NCBI RefSeq assembly: GCF_002754935.1
Contig: NZ_CP018092.1
Span: 1-64,000 of the forward strand
DNA: 64,000 nt
DNA from: Thermostichus lividus PCC 6715
GTDB lineage: Bacteria > Cyanobacteriota > Cyanobacteriia > Thermosynechococcales > Thermosynechococcaceae
Direction of reading: 5' to 3'
Shown: in pieces, positions 45,890 through 55,718 of the stretch
Position numbering within the stretch: position 1 is the first letter of the stretch
Layout: each line of letters opens with the position of its first letter
Program-made: the position numbers and the translations under genes
Notes under the pieces: model-generated
What the model was told of the DNA's origin: nothing
Databases searched by the model: none
The model's input: only the letters and a program-made list of their open reading frames with translations

Positions 45890-48314
45890 TTAGCGATTCA
45901 TATGCTCGGCAAGAAGTGCTTGGGCACGGGGTTTATAGAGCAGATAAAACAGCGATTCCATGTAGCGCATCATATCTTCACGATTTTCTTGAGAGGAGAA
46001 GTTCCAGAATCCGTAGATTTTTGCGAGGGACAGTAAGCGGGTACAGTGAATTTTCCACGTGTAAGTGCTATAGACCCTCTCTATCCCTGCTTTAGAAATG
46101 CTGTGCCAGTAGTTGGGATCGCGATCGCACCGCTCTAAAAAGGCAACTATTGTGTCCGCCATTTCTTCAAGGTGGGTGGGGTTAATGTAAAAGCCGTTGA
46201 TACCGTCTTGAATAATTTCCAACGGGCCACCAAACCGCGTACCAAAGGTAGGCAGGCCAGTGATCATGGCTTCTAAGATCGTCAGACCAAAGGCTTCAAA
46301 GAGCGCGGGCTGCACAAATACCCCTTGATGGTCGGCAATAATGCGATAAACTTCGCCGGAGTCGGCTTTGGGCAAGCGCACCCCTAACCAGCGAATTTTA
46401 TCGTGGAGATCGTACTGGTGAATGATTTGATAGAGCTTTTCAATTTCACTGATTTCTTCGCGATCGCTAGACTCTTCGGTGCGCAGTTTGCCGGCCACCA
46501 GAATGAGATTACAGTGCTCCTGTAGGGCTTTACTGCGGCCAAAGGCTTCTGCTAGGCCGGTGAGGTTTTTAATGCGGTCTAAGCGAGCCATTGAAAACAG
46601 AGGGCGTTTTTCCGGGTGACTGAGGTGGCCATAGACCTGCTGGGGGTCATCTAGGGTAAAGAGTAATTCCTCTAACCGTTGGCGATCGCCCTCGAGGCGG
46701 TCTCCCTGTTGATAGTAGGGGAAATATACTTGCTCATTGACGCCGGGGGGCACCACATTAAACTTGGGGCTAAACAGTTCAATGCCATTGACGACATGGT
46801 ACAAGTCCGGCATCGTGAAGGATTGGTAGGACTCGTACTGGCCAATGCTGTCGGGAGTGCCAACAATTTCTTGGTAGGTGCTGCTGATAATAAAATTGGC
46901 AGCATTCATGGCAATTAAATCCGCCGTAAACTGCAGGGAAAAGTGGTATTTATCCTCCAGATCTTGCCAGTAGAGGTTACTAAAAAGATACTTGGATTTT
47001 TCAAGGGCATGGGCAATATTGCACTGGGTGACCTTGAGGCGGCGCGCCAGTAAAAAATGCCACCAAATTGCCATCGGAATAGTTGCCAATAATGAGATCT
47101 GGCACATGGCCAAACTCAGCCCGTAGTTCGCGTTCGGCATCAATGGCGAAGGTTTCAAGGTACGGCCAAATTTCAAAGCGGGATATCCAGTTTTGGGTCA
47201 CCGCGGGGTTAAACTCTCGGAAGGGCACCCGCAAAATCCATGCATCAGTGGTACCGTAAATTTTTTCGAGGCGCTGGTTGCAAAGGGTTCCCTCAGCATT
47301 GGGAATCAGGCGAGTGAGGACAATAATTTTCGGGTGGACATCAAGAACATCTAGCCCCGCCAGCTCCAGATCTTCACGGATTTGTTTTTCAAGGCTTTTC
47401 ACCTGATCAAGGATATAGACAACTTGGCCGCCAGTGTCGGGTCGCCCCAGCACCCCCTCTTGGCCAAACCAACCGTGGGGCGAAATCAAGGCAATCCGAA
47501 AGATCATCGGAATCCGCGATACAAAGGCTTCGAGAACTTGGTGATCGGGAGAGTCCAGCAGTTGATCCAAAATTTCAAGGGTGTCGCGTACTCGCGCGGC
47601 GGTGTTCCCCCACCCCGGTTCAAAGCCGAGGGTTTGCAGGTCAAAGCGGAATTCGTTGTAGGGTTCAGCCGCTGGGCGATCGCCGAGGTGAATAATGGCT
47701 TGCTTCACCTGTTCTGAAAGATGCTGTGGTGAGCGTATCCGCTCGTTGATCAACAGTTGACAGCCGTTGTAGCGGTGAACTTGTAGGAAGTTAAAGAGGT
47801 TTTGCTGCCATTGGCGTGGATCTTGGAATAGCTTACTAGACAGATAGCGATTGAGGAAGGCCACGCCTTTGCCAATATTTTTGGAGTCGCGAATCGTGGG
47901 GGAATAGTCGTAGAAGGGCTGAACATCAATTTCAAACACATCCCCTTCGTTAGGATGGTAGCGATTCACAAAGCGATCGCGCAAGTCCAGTAGCTCTGGT
48001 ACCGACATTGGCACAATGGTTAAGTCTTCAAGGAGTCGATACACCTCCTGTTGGGCAATCCGAGGACGAATAATCCAGCATAGGCTTTCATTATCAACAA
48101 TAATTTCTTGGGTAAAGAAGATGAGCTTACCTAAGCGCGACTGAGTCATAGGAGTGTTAGGTTTGCCCTGTTCACGGCAGTACTCATCAAAGGCCGCTAA
48201 AATTTCGTTGCGCAGCAAATAGCGTTTCTCGCCAAGCTGCAAAATACGGACAAACTGACGCAGGTCACTGCGTTCGTCGCTTTCGACCACTGATTTGAGG
48301 AGTAGGGATGTCAT
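45890..48314 (-). pseudogene. Sucrose synthase, frameshifted
   Basis: Sucrose synthase reversibly makes sucrose from NDP-glucose and fructose. The N-terminal frame from 48314 covers the regulatory domains and the first Rossmann lobe (IALISPHGWFGQEGVLGRPD, then TGGQVVYILDQVKSLE, RLIPNAEGTLCNQRLEKI, PDLIIGNYSDGNLVAF). At a T6 run (A at 47052-47057 on the plus strand) it derails and stops at 47001. The other frame resumes LLARRLKVTQCNIAHALEKS and carries the second lobe with PLFSMARLDRIKNLTGLAEA and the E-x7-E motif in FEAFGLTILEAM. Removing one T gives 807 residues, the family length. It stands alone. Confidence 0.92.
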
Positions 48315-48518
48315 CGAAAAAACCTAGATCACAACAACACCTTAAACTCTAGACGGGGCTGGAGTAAAGCACGTTTCTCCTGACGCTAAAACTGCCTTAG
48401 GCTGCATCATTCGACTCATTACAGGCTCAAAAATACGCCAAGAGAAGCCGCCCTCAAGCTTGTTCTTCAACCTCAGCGGCGGATGACGCTGAGTCATGGC
48501 TCAGCGGATTAAGCACTA

Positions 48519-48552
48519 CAATAGCGCTATGCCTGCAATAGCGCCATGCCTG
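48519..48552 (+). repeat. 17-bp tandem duplication over the pyrR start
   Basis: CAATAGCGC(T/C)ATGCCTG occurs twice in a row, 48519-48535 and 48536-48552, differing at one base. Each copy contains an ATG. The second is the pyrR start; the first opens an out-of-frame ten-codon reading frame ([10 protein letters not shown]) that ends at a TAG at 48559-48561, overlapping the first pyrR codons. Confidence 0.85.
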
Positions 48553-49091
48553 CTGAAGTAGTGGACATTCTCAGTGCCGAAGACCTGCGGCGCACAGTGA
48601 CCCGGTTGGCCTCCCAAGTGGTTGAGAAGGCACGGGAGAACCTAGGGGCGATCGTCCTGCTGGGGATCCACACCCGCGGGATTCCCCTCGCACAATTATT
48701 GGCTCAGCAAATTGAGTCCCTCGAGGGGCTGTCTGTGCCGGTGGGGGCGCTCGATATTACCTTTTACCGCGATGATCTTGACCGTATTGGCCCGCGTACG
48801 CCTCAGCAAACCACCATTCCGGTAGATTTGAGTGGGCGCATTGTGCTACTGGTGGATGATGTGATTTTTAGTGGCCGTACTGTGCGCTCTGCCCTGAATG
48901 CTGTCCATGACTATGGGCGACCCAAGGCCATTTGGCTATTAGTCCTCATTGATCGGGGGCACCGCGAATTGCCAATTCATCCAGATTTCACCGGTAAAGT
49001 TTTACCCACTGCCCGCGATGAAGTGGTCAAGGTGCTGTTGCAGCAGACGGATGGGCGAGACGGGGTCGAGTTGTGGAAGCCTGCCGTCTAG
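48546..49091 (+). CDS. pyrR: Bifunctional pyrimidine regulatory protein / uracil phosphoribosyltransferase PyrR
   Basis: PyrR binds UMP to regulate pyr mRNA in Gram-positives and has UPRTase activity. The 181-residue protein has [32 protein letters not shown] and the PRPP-binding loop [20 protein letters not shown], all typical. In cyanobacteria, attenuation by PyrR is not established, so a role as UPRTase is the safer statement. It is alone on the plus strand between sucrose synthase (divergent) and aguB (convergent, four-base overlap). No ribosome-binding site is visible and its start is duplicated. Confidence 0.95.
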   Translation: MPAEVVDILSAEDLRRTVTRLASQVVEKARENLGAIVLLGIHTRGIPLAQLLAQQIESLEGLSVPVGALDITFYRDDLDRIGPRTPQQTTIPVDLSGRIVLLVDDVIFSGRTVRSALNAVHDYGRPKAIWLLVLIDRGHRELPIHPDFTGKVLPTARDEVVKVLLQQTDGRDGVELWKPAV

Positions 49092-49945
49092 GCGACGCCA
49101 TCAGCCGTTAGTAAGACCTTGTACAGCCCCGGTCGGCGATCGCGAAAGAAGCCGTAGGCGGCGCGGAGCCGCTCAATAGCAGCCAGATCAAATGCGTGTA
49201 CCAAGACAGCCTCATCATGGCGATCGGCGACTTCCACTAGATCACCACGCGGATCGGCAATAAACGAACTGCCGTAGAAGACGTGACCGTCTTCGTCCCC
49301 AACACGATTGGCGGCCACAACGGGAATCACATTGGCCACCGCATGACCCACCATCACCCGCTGCCATGGGTCTTTTGTATCCAAGGTGGGATCGTGGGGC
49401 TCACTCCCAATGGCGGTGGGGTACAGCAGAACCTCTGCCCCCATCAAGGTCATCGCTCGGGCCGCCTCAGGAAACCACTGATCCCAGCAGATCCCAACCC
49501 CTACCTTGCCGTAGCGGGTGCGCCACACCCGGAAGCCGGTGTTCCCAGGGCGGAAATAAAATTTTTCTTCGTAGCCAGGGCCGTCAGGAATATGACTTTT
49601 GCGGTACACTCCCAAGGTAGTACCATTGGCATCAATCATGGCCACACTGTTGTAATAGACGGTGCCGGCTTTCTCAAAGAAAGACACCGGAATTACAACC
49701 GCCAGTTCTCGTGCCAAGGCTTCAAAGTGGGCGATGGTGGGGTGATTCCTGACGGGGTGCGCCCGTTCAAAGTAGATGTCCCGCTCTTCCTTACAAAAAT
49801 AATGGCCTTCGAAGAGTTCGGGTAAGACGATGACCTGTGCACCCTGACGGTGGGCTTGCCGAACTAGCTCACTCAGGTGCTCAATATTGGCATCTAGGTC
49901 GTCACTTAGTTTTGCTTGAACGGCAGCAACAGTTAGTATTTTCAT
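49088..49945 (-). CDS. aguB: N-carbamoylputrescine amidase
   Basis: AguB, a carbon-nitrogen hydrolase, converts N-carbamoylputrescine to putrescine, CO2 and ammonia. The catalytic triad is visible: Glu in [13 protein letters not shown], Lys in [20 protein letters not shown] (within 20), and Cys in [15 protein letters not shown]. About 285 residues is normal. The ATG at 49945 overlaps the aguA stop as ATGA, so both are translated together; upstream in-frame starts to 49966 are disfavoured. It is the last gene of the large minus-strand run. Confidence 0.95.
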   Translation of the reverse strand: MKILTVAAVQAKLSDDLDANIEHLSELVRQAHRQGAQVIVLPELFEGHYFCKEERDIYFERAHPVRNHPTIAHFEALARELAVVIPVSFFEKAGTVYYNSVAMIDANGTTLGVYRKSHIPDGPGYEEKFYFRPGNTGFRVWRTRYGKVGVGICWDQWFPEAARAMTLMGAEVLLYPTAIGSEPHDPTLDTKDPWQRVMVGHAVANVIPVVAANRVGDEDGHVFYGSSFIADPRGDLVEVADRHDEAVLVHAFDLAAIERLRAAYGFFRDRRPGLYKVLLTADGVA

Positions 49946-50979
49946 AGCTCCTGCTGGGTGATGCAATGGAAGGCACCGCCCCCTTCTAAAAGGGTACGAG
50001 CACTCAAGCCAATTGTGGTGCGGCTAGGAAAAAGCTCTGCGATCGCGGCAACGGCTTTGGCATCTGCCTCAGTGCCGTAGGTGGGCACCACAACGGTGGT
50101 ATTGGCAATATAAAAATTCACATAGCTGGCAGGTAAAATCTCCCCTTGGGTGCTGGTTACGATTCCCGGAGAGGGCAGGGGAATAATTGTGAGCGATCGC
50201 CCCCGGGCATCCGTAAGCTGCTGTAACTGTTGATAAATCGCACTGAGAACGTCGTAGTTCGGATCCTCGCGGCTCCAAGGCAGCATACACACCACTGTTG
50301 CCGGTGCCACAAAGCGCACCAAGGTATCGATATGGCCGTCGGTGTGATCGTTGGCAAGCCCCGATTCAATCCAGAGAACTTTTTCCACGCCGAGGGCATC
50401 CCGCAGGTGTGCCTCGACCTCAGCAACCGTCACACCCGGATTGCGGTTGGGGTTGAGTAAACATTGCTGGGTACTCAGGCAGGTTCCCTCGCCATCCACC
50501 TCAAGGGCACCCCCTTCTAAGGTCAGGGATAGGGTGCGGTAGGGCAACCCCATCAATCTAGCTAAGCGGGGGGCTAGCTCGGCATCGCCCGCTAGCTCGT
50601 ACTTCTTGCCCCAGCCATTAAAGGGTAAGCACAGGAGTTGGCGATCGCCCTGCTCATTCACTAGGGTAATAGGAGCTGTATCCCGTAACCAAATATCGCC
50701 AAAGGGCACGCGGTGAAACTGTGGTTGCAATGCACCAAGGAGAGACTGTGCCTCACGCTCTCCGGCCTCATCGAGAACTAGGATGTTCAGTGGCTCACCG
50801 TAACAGTAACCCGTCCTAGGATCAGGGTTGGCGATCGCCCGGCACAACGCTGTAAACTCAGCGCGCACCCGCGGCAATAAATCTCCCCACAATGCTTCGT
50901 GGCTAGGAAACGCTAACCAACAGGCACGATGGGGCTGCCATTCCGCAGGCTGAAAAAACGAGGTCGGCGAGGTGCCCAT
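49942..50979 (-). CDS. aguA: Agmatine deiminase
   Basis: AguA (a guanidino-modifying enzyme) hydrolyses agmatine to N-carbamoylputrescine. The 345 residues show FQPAEWQPHRACWLAFPSHE, FGDIWLRDTAPITLVNEQG, LEGGALEVDGEGTCLSTQQC, the DHTDGHIDTLVRF histidine region and the catalytic cysteine in LLEGGGAFHCITQQ. Its ATG follows the rpmE stop with no gap (TAAATG), an arrangement that couples polyamine synthesis to the ribosomal operon. Together with aguB it completes the agmatine-to-putrescine route; the arginine decarboxylase is elsewhere. Confidence 0.96.
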   Translation of the reverse strand: MGTSPTSFFQPAEWQPHRACWLAFPSHEALWGDLLPRVRAEFTALCRAIANPDPRTGYCYGEPLNILVLDEAGEREAQSLLGALQPQFHRVPFGDIWLRDTAPITLVNEQGDRQLLCLPFNGWGKKYELAGDAELAPRLARLMGLPYRTLSLTLEGGALEVDGEGTCLSTQQCLLNPNRNPGVTVAEVEAHLRDALGVEKVLWIESGLANDHTDGHIDTLVRFVAPATVVCMLPWSREDPNYDVLSAIYQQLQQLTDARGRSLTIIPLPSPGIVTSTQGEILPASYVNFYIANTTVVVPTYGTEADAKAVAAIAELFPSRTTIGLSARTLLEGGGAFHCITQQEL

Positions 50980-51273
50980 TTACCTCTTTTTGCTTGCTTT
51001 AGGGGAATTGGTTTTAGCAACAGCCTTGTCAGTGCCTTTCTTGCCCTTAGGAGTTTGCTGAGCTTTGGTGCTACCACTGTACTTGCGGCGGAAGCGCTCG
51101 ACCCGCCCCTCCGCATCTAGAATTTTCTGAGTGCCGGTAAAGAAGGGGTGGTTCCCCGACCAAATGTCCACATGGAGTTCTGGCTTCGTTGACCCGACGG
51201 TCATCACCACTTCACCATCACAATAAACTTTGGCCTCAGGGTACCATTGCGGATGAATGTTAGGTTTGGGCAT
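50980..51273 (-). CDS. rpmE: 50S ribosomal protein L31
   Basis: L31 sits at the intersubunit bridge. The 97 residues start MPKPNIHPQWYPEAKVYCDG and show DIWSGNHPFFTGTQKILDAE and GRVERFRRKY, typical for bacterial and plastid L31. Only one cysteine is present, so this is a zinc-free (C-) form. A lysine-, serine- and threonine-rich tail of about 30 residues extends the usual length. The start at 51273 is set by homology. aguA begins right after the stop. Confidence 0.95.
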   Translation of the reverse strand: MPKPNIHPQWYPEAKVYCDGEVVMTVGSTKPELHVDIWSGNHPFFTGTQKILDAEGRVERFRRKYSGSTKAQQTPKGKKGTDKAVAKTNSPKASKKR

Positions 51274-51320
51274 AGGAACCTCGCAAAAACGATAGAACAA
51301 CCAATGACAGCCAAATAATG

Positions 51321-51734
51321 CTAGCGCTTCGAGTATTGTGGCGCTTTCCGTGCCTTGCGTAACCCGTACTTGCGCCGCTCCTTCGCGCGGGGATCACGGG
51401 TGAGATACCCCTCAATTTTCAGGGGCTTGCGATTTTCGAGATCCAATTGACACAGTGCCCGCGCCACCCCCAAGCGGATGGCATCGGCTTGGCCGGTTAA
51501 GCCACCGCCACTCGCATTCACATAGATATCGTAGCTACTCTCAAGACCAAGGGTTTCGAGGGGTGCTTTGACCAGCCCTAAATAGGTAGGGTTATGCTGC
51601 AAGTAATCAGCGCCGTCCCGACCATTAACGATAAATTGGCCATTGCCGGGTATCAATCGGACGCGGGCAATGGCGGATTTACGACGACCCGTTCCCAGAT
51701 AAACAACTCGTTTCGACTGATCAGCAATCTGCAT
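51321..51734 (-). CDS. rpsI: 30S ribosomal protein S9
   Basis: The 137 residues show [19 protein letters not shown] at the start, [20 protein letters not shown] and the C-terminal [20 protein letters not shown] with QYSKR, whose tail contacts P-site tRNA. It follows rplM by three bases, the universal rplM-rpsI pair. Confidence 0.98.
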   Translation of the reverse strand: MQIADQSKRVVYLGTGRRKSAIARVRLIPGNGQFIVNGRDGADYLQHNPTYLGLVKAPLETLGLESSYDIYVNASGGGLTGQADAIRLGVARALCQLDLENRKPLKIEGYLTRDPRAKERRKYGLRKARKAPQYSKR

Positions 51735-51737
51735 GGC

Positions 51738-52196
51738 TTAAGCTCCCGGAATAGTGGTAATGGTTAAGAACTGAGGTTTTTGGGCTTGGTGAGGGTGCTC
51801 CGCCCCAGCATAGACTTTGAGCTTGGTGAACAATTTACGCCCAAGGGAGTTTTTCGGCAGCATTCCCTTGACAGCGTGCTCAATGATCCGCTCAGGGATG
51901 CGGGCTTGCAACTGATCAAAGGTCTCTGTTTTCATGCCTCCCGGACGACCGGAATGGCGACGGTAGAGCTTTTGGGAGCGTTTTTTGCCCGTAACCACCA
52001 CTTTCTCGGCATTGATCACAATGACAAAATCACCGGTGTCCATATGGGGTGTATAGATGGCTTTGTTTTTGCCTCTGAGAATCCGGGCGATCGCCGTCGC
52101 AAGGCGACCCAAGCGCTGATCCGCTGCATCAATAACGTACCACTGGGGGTCAAGGGACTCCACGGTGGGTAGCGGCGTTTTCAGGGTATTGGTCAT
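51738..52196 (-). CDS. rplM: 50S ribosomal protein L13
   Basis: The roughly 152-residue protein has [40 protein letters not shown] and the signature region [20 protein letters not shown]. The start at 52196 has GGAG seven bases upstream; the ATG at 52208 is disfavoured. It lies between truA and rpsI. Confidence 0.98.
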   Translation of the reverse strand: MTNTLKTPLPTVESLDPQWYVIDAADQRLGRLATAIARILRGKNKAIYTPHMDTGDFVIVINAEKVVVTGKKRSQKLYRRHSGRPGGMKTETFDQLQARIPERIIEHAVKGMLPKNSLGRKLFTKLKVYAGAEHPHQAQKPQFLTITTIPGA

Positions 52197-52214
52197 CACA
52201 AACTCCATAGATTC

Positions 52215-53054
52215 TTAAGCAATCGACAAGTGCGGCAAGGCGGTGGCCAACTGAAACTGTGGCATTGCATGGGTGCACAACCCATGGGGAAAGGGCGACT
52301 CAGGGTAGCCGACGCCTAGCAGACACAGACCCGCCGCCGGGGCTGCATACTTCACCAAATGGCGTTGCTCTTGCTGCCAGATCTCCGTAAAGCTGGCGGG
52401 CGATCGCCGCCCTTGGCCGACCTGCACCAAGAGACCCACCAGCAACCGCATCATCCCGTAGAGGAACCCAGAGGCCTGCACCTCAATTTCCACTAAGGCA
52501 CCGCGGCGCTGACAGCTCACCTCCTGCACCTCTACCCACGAATGGCGGCGCTTCGACCCTGCACGATGAAATGCACTGAGGTGATGCCGTCCGACTAACG
52601 GCAGCAACACCGCCTGCATGATCTCTGTATCAAGGGGGTACTGGTAACAGTGCCACGTTAACCCCCGCAAAAACAGGTTGGGGCAAGGATCCGTGTAAAG
52701 GGTATAACGATAGCGCCGCCAAAGCGCCGAAAAACGCGCATGCCAATGCTCAGGCACGGCTGCCGCTGCTCGAATCAGAACATCCATCGGCAAACGCGCA
52801 TTTAAGACCGCTGGCCAGCGATGGGCAGGAATCGGCGAGTTAACCGTGACGTGGGCAACCTGACCCGCTGCGTGCACCCCAGCATCTGTGCGCCCGGCCG
52901 CCACTACACTCACTGGATGATTTACGACACGGGCGATCGCCTGCTCCAGAACCTCTTGTACAGTCCGTTGCCCTACTTGGCGTTGCCAGCCGTGGAACGC
53001 CATCCCTTGGTACTGAATCAGCAGTGCAAGGCGCTGTTGCCCTGTCGTTGCCAT
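52215..53054 (-). CDS. truA: tRNA pseudouridine synthase A
   Basis: TruA converts uridines 38-40 in the tRNA anticodon arm to pseudouridine. The approximately 279-residue protein has LIQYQGMAFHGWQRQVGQRT, the catalytic-Asp motif AAGRTDAGVHAAGQVAHV, HARFSALWRRYRYTLY and FLYGMMRLLVGLLVQVGQG. I prefer ATG 53054, preceded by GAGG; ATG 53063 and TTG 53075 are alternatives. Its position between rplQ and rplM is the standard cyanobacterial order. Confidence 0.95.
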   Translation of the reverse strand: MATTGQQRLALLIQYQGMAFHGWQRQVGQRTVQEVLEQAIARVVNHPVSVVAAGRTDAGVHAAGQVAHVTVNSPIPAHRWPAVLNARLPMDVLIRAAAAVPEHWHARFSALWRRYRYTLYTDPCPNLFLRGLTWHCYQYPLDTEIMQAVLLPLVGRHHLSAFHRAGSKRRHSWVEVQEVSCQRRGALVEIEVQASGFLYGMMRLLVGLLVQVGQGRRSPASFTEIWQQEQRHLVKYAAPAAGLCLLGVGYPESPFPHGLCTHAMPQFQLATALPHLSIA

Positions 53055-53071
53055 CGCTGCCATCCTCAGGC

Positions 53072-53422
53072 TCAAACGAGTTCAATAACCGCTAGTTCAG
53101 CATTGTCCCCCCGCCGCCGCACGCTGCGAATAATGCGGGTATAGCCACCGTTGCGATCGCCATAGCGCTCAGTGGCTTGGGCAAAGAGGGCATGAACCAG
53201 TTGCTTATCGTAGAGATACCCCAATGCCCGCCGCCGCGCCGCCAGCGACCCATCCTTTGCCAAAGTAATCATTCGTTCTGCCTCTGAGCGCACAGCCTTC
53301 GCCCGAGCCTTCGTGGTCGTGATGCGACCATGGCGAATGAGTTCTGTTGTGAGGGAGCGCAAGAGTGCCCGTCGCTGATCCGCAGGCAACCCCAGTTGGG
53401 GGACACGACGTTGATGACGCAT
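53072..53422 (-). CDS. rplQ: 50S ribosomal protein L17
   Basis: The 116 residues start [20 protein letters not shown], continue [20 protein letters not shown] and [19 protein letters not shown], and end in the beta hairpin [20 protein letters not shown]. It follows rpoA in the alpha operon. Confidence 0.98.
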   Translation of the reverse strand: MRHQRRVPQLGLPADQRRALLRSLTTELIRHGRITTTKARAKAVRSEAERMITLAKDGSLAARRRALGYLYDKQLVHALFAQATERYGDRNGGYTRIIRSVRRRGDNAELAVIELV

Positions 53423-53450
53423 ATCAAAAACCTCAACCTGATAACTTTAG

Positions 53451-54419
53451 TTAGTTAGAGCGAGCCGCTTTTTGGGGGGGCAGCGTAATACCCAAGTGCT
53501 TTTGTAGCGCCTCAATCACTTCTTCGGCAGACTTTTGGCCAAAGTTCTTGATTTCCAATAAATCTTCTTGGGAATACTCCAATAAGTCCGCAACCGTATT
53601 CACTTGGGCACGCTTCAAGCAATTGTACGCCCGCACCGAAAGATTCAATTGCTCAATTTGAATTTGACCCGTTTCATCGTATTCATCGGTTGCCGTTGTC
53701 TCTGAGGCATGCAGGGGCACTTCTTTCAACGGACTAAAGAGATCCAGCAAAATGCCCGCTGCTTGGTTGAGGGCATCCTGAGGGGTCAAGCTGCCATTGG
53801 TCCAAATCTCAAGCTTCAGATAGTCCTGTAAGGGGCGCTCTCCCTCAGTGCCACTGGTACGCATCGAATCAACACTGTAATTCACGCGCCGCACCGGCAT
53901 AAACACCGCATCTAGCTGCAAGTAGTCCAGCGCCATGCGATCGTCACGTACCCGCTCCACCGAACGGTACCCCTTATCACGCTCCACTTTGAACTCTAGC
54001 TCTAAGGTTGCTCCTGGCATCAGCGTCGCAATGTAGTGATTGGGGTTGACTACCTCCACATCGGAGGACAACTCAATCAAAGCCGCTGTTACCGTTAGCG
54101 CCTCCGACTCAGGGGCTTGGGCGTAGATGCGACCCACCTGAGGCTCAGTTGTATGGCCGCGAACCACTAGCTGCTTCATTTGCAGCAAAATATCCATCAC
54201 ATCCTCACGCACACCGGGAATCGTAGAGAACTCGTGATTAACACCAGCAATACGCACCGCCGTCACAGCACTTCCCGGTAAATCAGACAGCAGCACCCGC
54301 CGCAGTGCGTTCCCCACCGTTACCCCTTGACCGGGCGCTAAAGGATGGAGCGCAAACTGGCCATACTGACTTTGATCCTCTTCAGTCCGTGTCTCTAAAC
54401 ATTCAATTTGATATGCCAT
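53451..54419 (-). CDS. rpoA: RNA polymerase subunit alpha
   Basis: RpoA nucleates polymerase assembly. The 322 residues have YGQFALHPLAPGQGVTVGNA with LRRVLLSDLPGSAVTAVRI in the N-terminal domain, and the C-terminal DNA- and activator-binding domain with LNLSVRAYNCLKRAQVNTVA and IKNFGQKSAEEVIEAL. The start ATG 54419 (MAYQIECLET) is preceded by GGGAG; the frame is open to 54488 but that part is unconserved. Confidence 0.98.
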   Translation of the reverse strand: MAYQIECLETRTEEDQSQYGQFALHPLAPGQGVTVGNALRRVLLSDLPGSAVTAVRIAGVNHEFSTIPGVREDVMDILLQMKQLVVRGHTTEPQVGRIYAQAPESEALTVTAALIELSSDVEVVNPNHYIATLMPGATLELEFKVERDKGYRSVERVRDDRMALDYLQLDAVFMPVRRVNYSVDSMRTSGTEGERPLQDYLKLEIWTNGSLTPQDALNQAAGILLDLFSPLKEVPLHASETTATDEYDETGQIQIEQLNLSVRAYNCLKRAQVNTVADLLEYSQEDLLEIKNFGQKSAEEVIEALQKHLGITLPPQKAARSN

Positions 54420-54457
54420 AGCCATGCTCCCAGATAACCCAAACCCAAACCTTATCC

Positions 54458-54850
54458 TTAGACTCGCCGCCGTTTGGGAGGGCGACAACCATTGTGGGGA
54501 ATCGGTGTGACATCTCGAATGAGGGTAATTTCGAGCCCAGCCGCTTGCAGTGCCCGAATAGCCGTTTCCCGACCCGACCCGGGCCCACTCACCATGACCT
54601 CAATTTGGCGCATACCCTGATCAATGGCACGTCGTGCCGCACTATCGGCAGCGGTTTGAGCCGCAAAGGGGGTTCCTTTTTTTGCGCCCTTAAAGCCACT
54701 GGAGCCAGCAGAGGCCCAAGCGATCACTTCACCGCCGGGATCGGTAATAGAAACGATTGTATTGTTGAAGGTTGATTGAATGTGGGCAACGCCACTGGGG
54801 ACATTGCGCTTTTGCTTACGAGGGCCAGACCGTTTTGCAGAGGGTGCCAT
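54458..54850 (-). CDS. rpsK: 30S ribosomal protein S11
   Basis: The 130 residues show [40 protein letters not shown], and the conserved end [20 protein letters not shown]. It lies between rpsM and rpoA. Confidence 0.98.
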   Translation of the reverse strand: MAPSAKRSGPRKQKRNVPSGVAHIQSTFNNTIVSITDPGGEVIAWASAGSSGFKGAKKGTPFAAQTAADSAARRAIDQGMRQIEVMVSGPGSGRETAIRALQAAGLEITLIRDVTPIPHNGCRPPKRRRV

Positions 54851-54897
54851 AATCTATCCAAATATGAGGGTCGAACAGGTTACAGAGACGGAAACAA

Positions 54898-55278
54898 CTA
54901 TTTTTTGGCAGCAGGTTTCTTCTTGCCAGCGACAGTGCGACGACCACCGCGGCGAGTACGGGCATTCGTGCGCGTCCGCTGTCCCCGTACCGGTAGCCCC
55001 AAGCGATGCCGCCGACCACGGTAACTGCCAATATCCATTAACCGCTTGATGTTCATGGCTTCAAGGCGGCGTAAATCCCCCTCCACTTGGTAGTCGTCAA
55101 TGGCGGAGCGCAAGGCCGCCACATCAGCATCCGATAAATCGCGGGTGCGGGTATCAGGATTGACCCCCGTTTTCGCTAAAATTTCCTTTGAGCGGGTCAA
55201 GCCAATCCCATAAATATAGGTCAGGGCAATTTCAATACGCTTGTCCCGGGGCAAGTCAACACCAGCAATACGAGCCAT
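54898..55278 (-). CDS. rpsM: 30S ribosomal protein S13
   Basis: The 126 residues start [20 protein letters not shown] and contain [39 protein letters not shown] and the basic tail [19 protein letters not shown]. It follows rpmJ. Confidence 0.98.
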   Translation of the reverse strand: MARIAGVDLPRDKRIEIALTYIYGIGLTRSKEILAKTGVNPDTRTRDLSDADVAALRSAIDDYQVEGDLRRLEAMNIKRLMDIGSYRGRRHRLGLPVRGQRTRTNARTRRGGRRTVAGKKKPAAKK

Positions 55279-55312
55279 GAATCTAGTTCCTATCTGTTAA
55301 ACAACTAACGGG

Positions 55313-55426
55313 TTACCCTTGGCGCTGCTTGTGCTTGGGGTTGGTGCAAATCACCATCACCCGACCGCGCCGCCGAATAATGCGGCATTTTTCGCAAATA
55401 CGCCGTACCGATGCTCTTACTTTCAT
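55313..55426 (-). CDS. rpmJ: 50S ribosomal protein L36
   Basis: A 37-residue gene: [20 protein letters not shown] followed by [17 protein letters not shown]. The zinc ligands of the C+ form are all present (CxxC, then C-x4-H: CTNPKH). It sits between infA and rpsM as expected. Confidence 0.97.
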   Translation of the reverse strand: MKVRASVRRICEKCRIIRRRGRVMVICTNPKHKQRQG

Positions 55427-55493
55427 ATTAGTCGCTCATCTAGTCGCAAATTTTACATTCTAGCAGAGTAAAGGTCGTAAATCAAACAAATGC

Positions 55494-55718
55494 CTACTTC
55501 TTCCGCAGCCGATAGGTGATCCGTCCCTTGGTCAGGTCGTAGGGAGTGAGCTCGACCTTGACGCGATCGCCCGGCAGAATTTTGATGTAATTGCGGCGAA
55601 TTTTGCCGGAAATATGGGCAAGAACATTAAAGCCATTGTCCAAATCCACACGAAACATGGCATTGGGCAAAGACTCTGTGACCGTACCTTCAATTTCAAT
55701 GGCATCCTGCTTAGACAC
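55494..55718 (-). CDS. infA: Translation initiation factor IF-1
   Basis: IF-1 binds the ribosomal A site. The 74-residue single OB-fold protein begins at GTG 55718 ([20 protein letters not shown]), with GGAGGT five bases upstream, and contains [20 protein letters not shown] and [10 protein letters not shown]. The open frame upstream to 55793 lies in adk. It overlaps the adk stop by eight bases. Confidence 0.97.
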
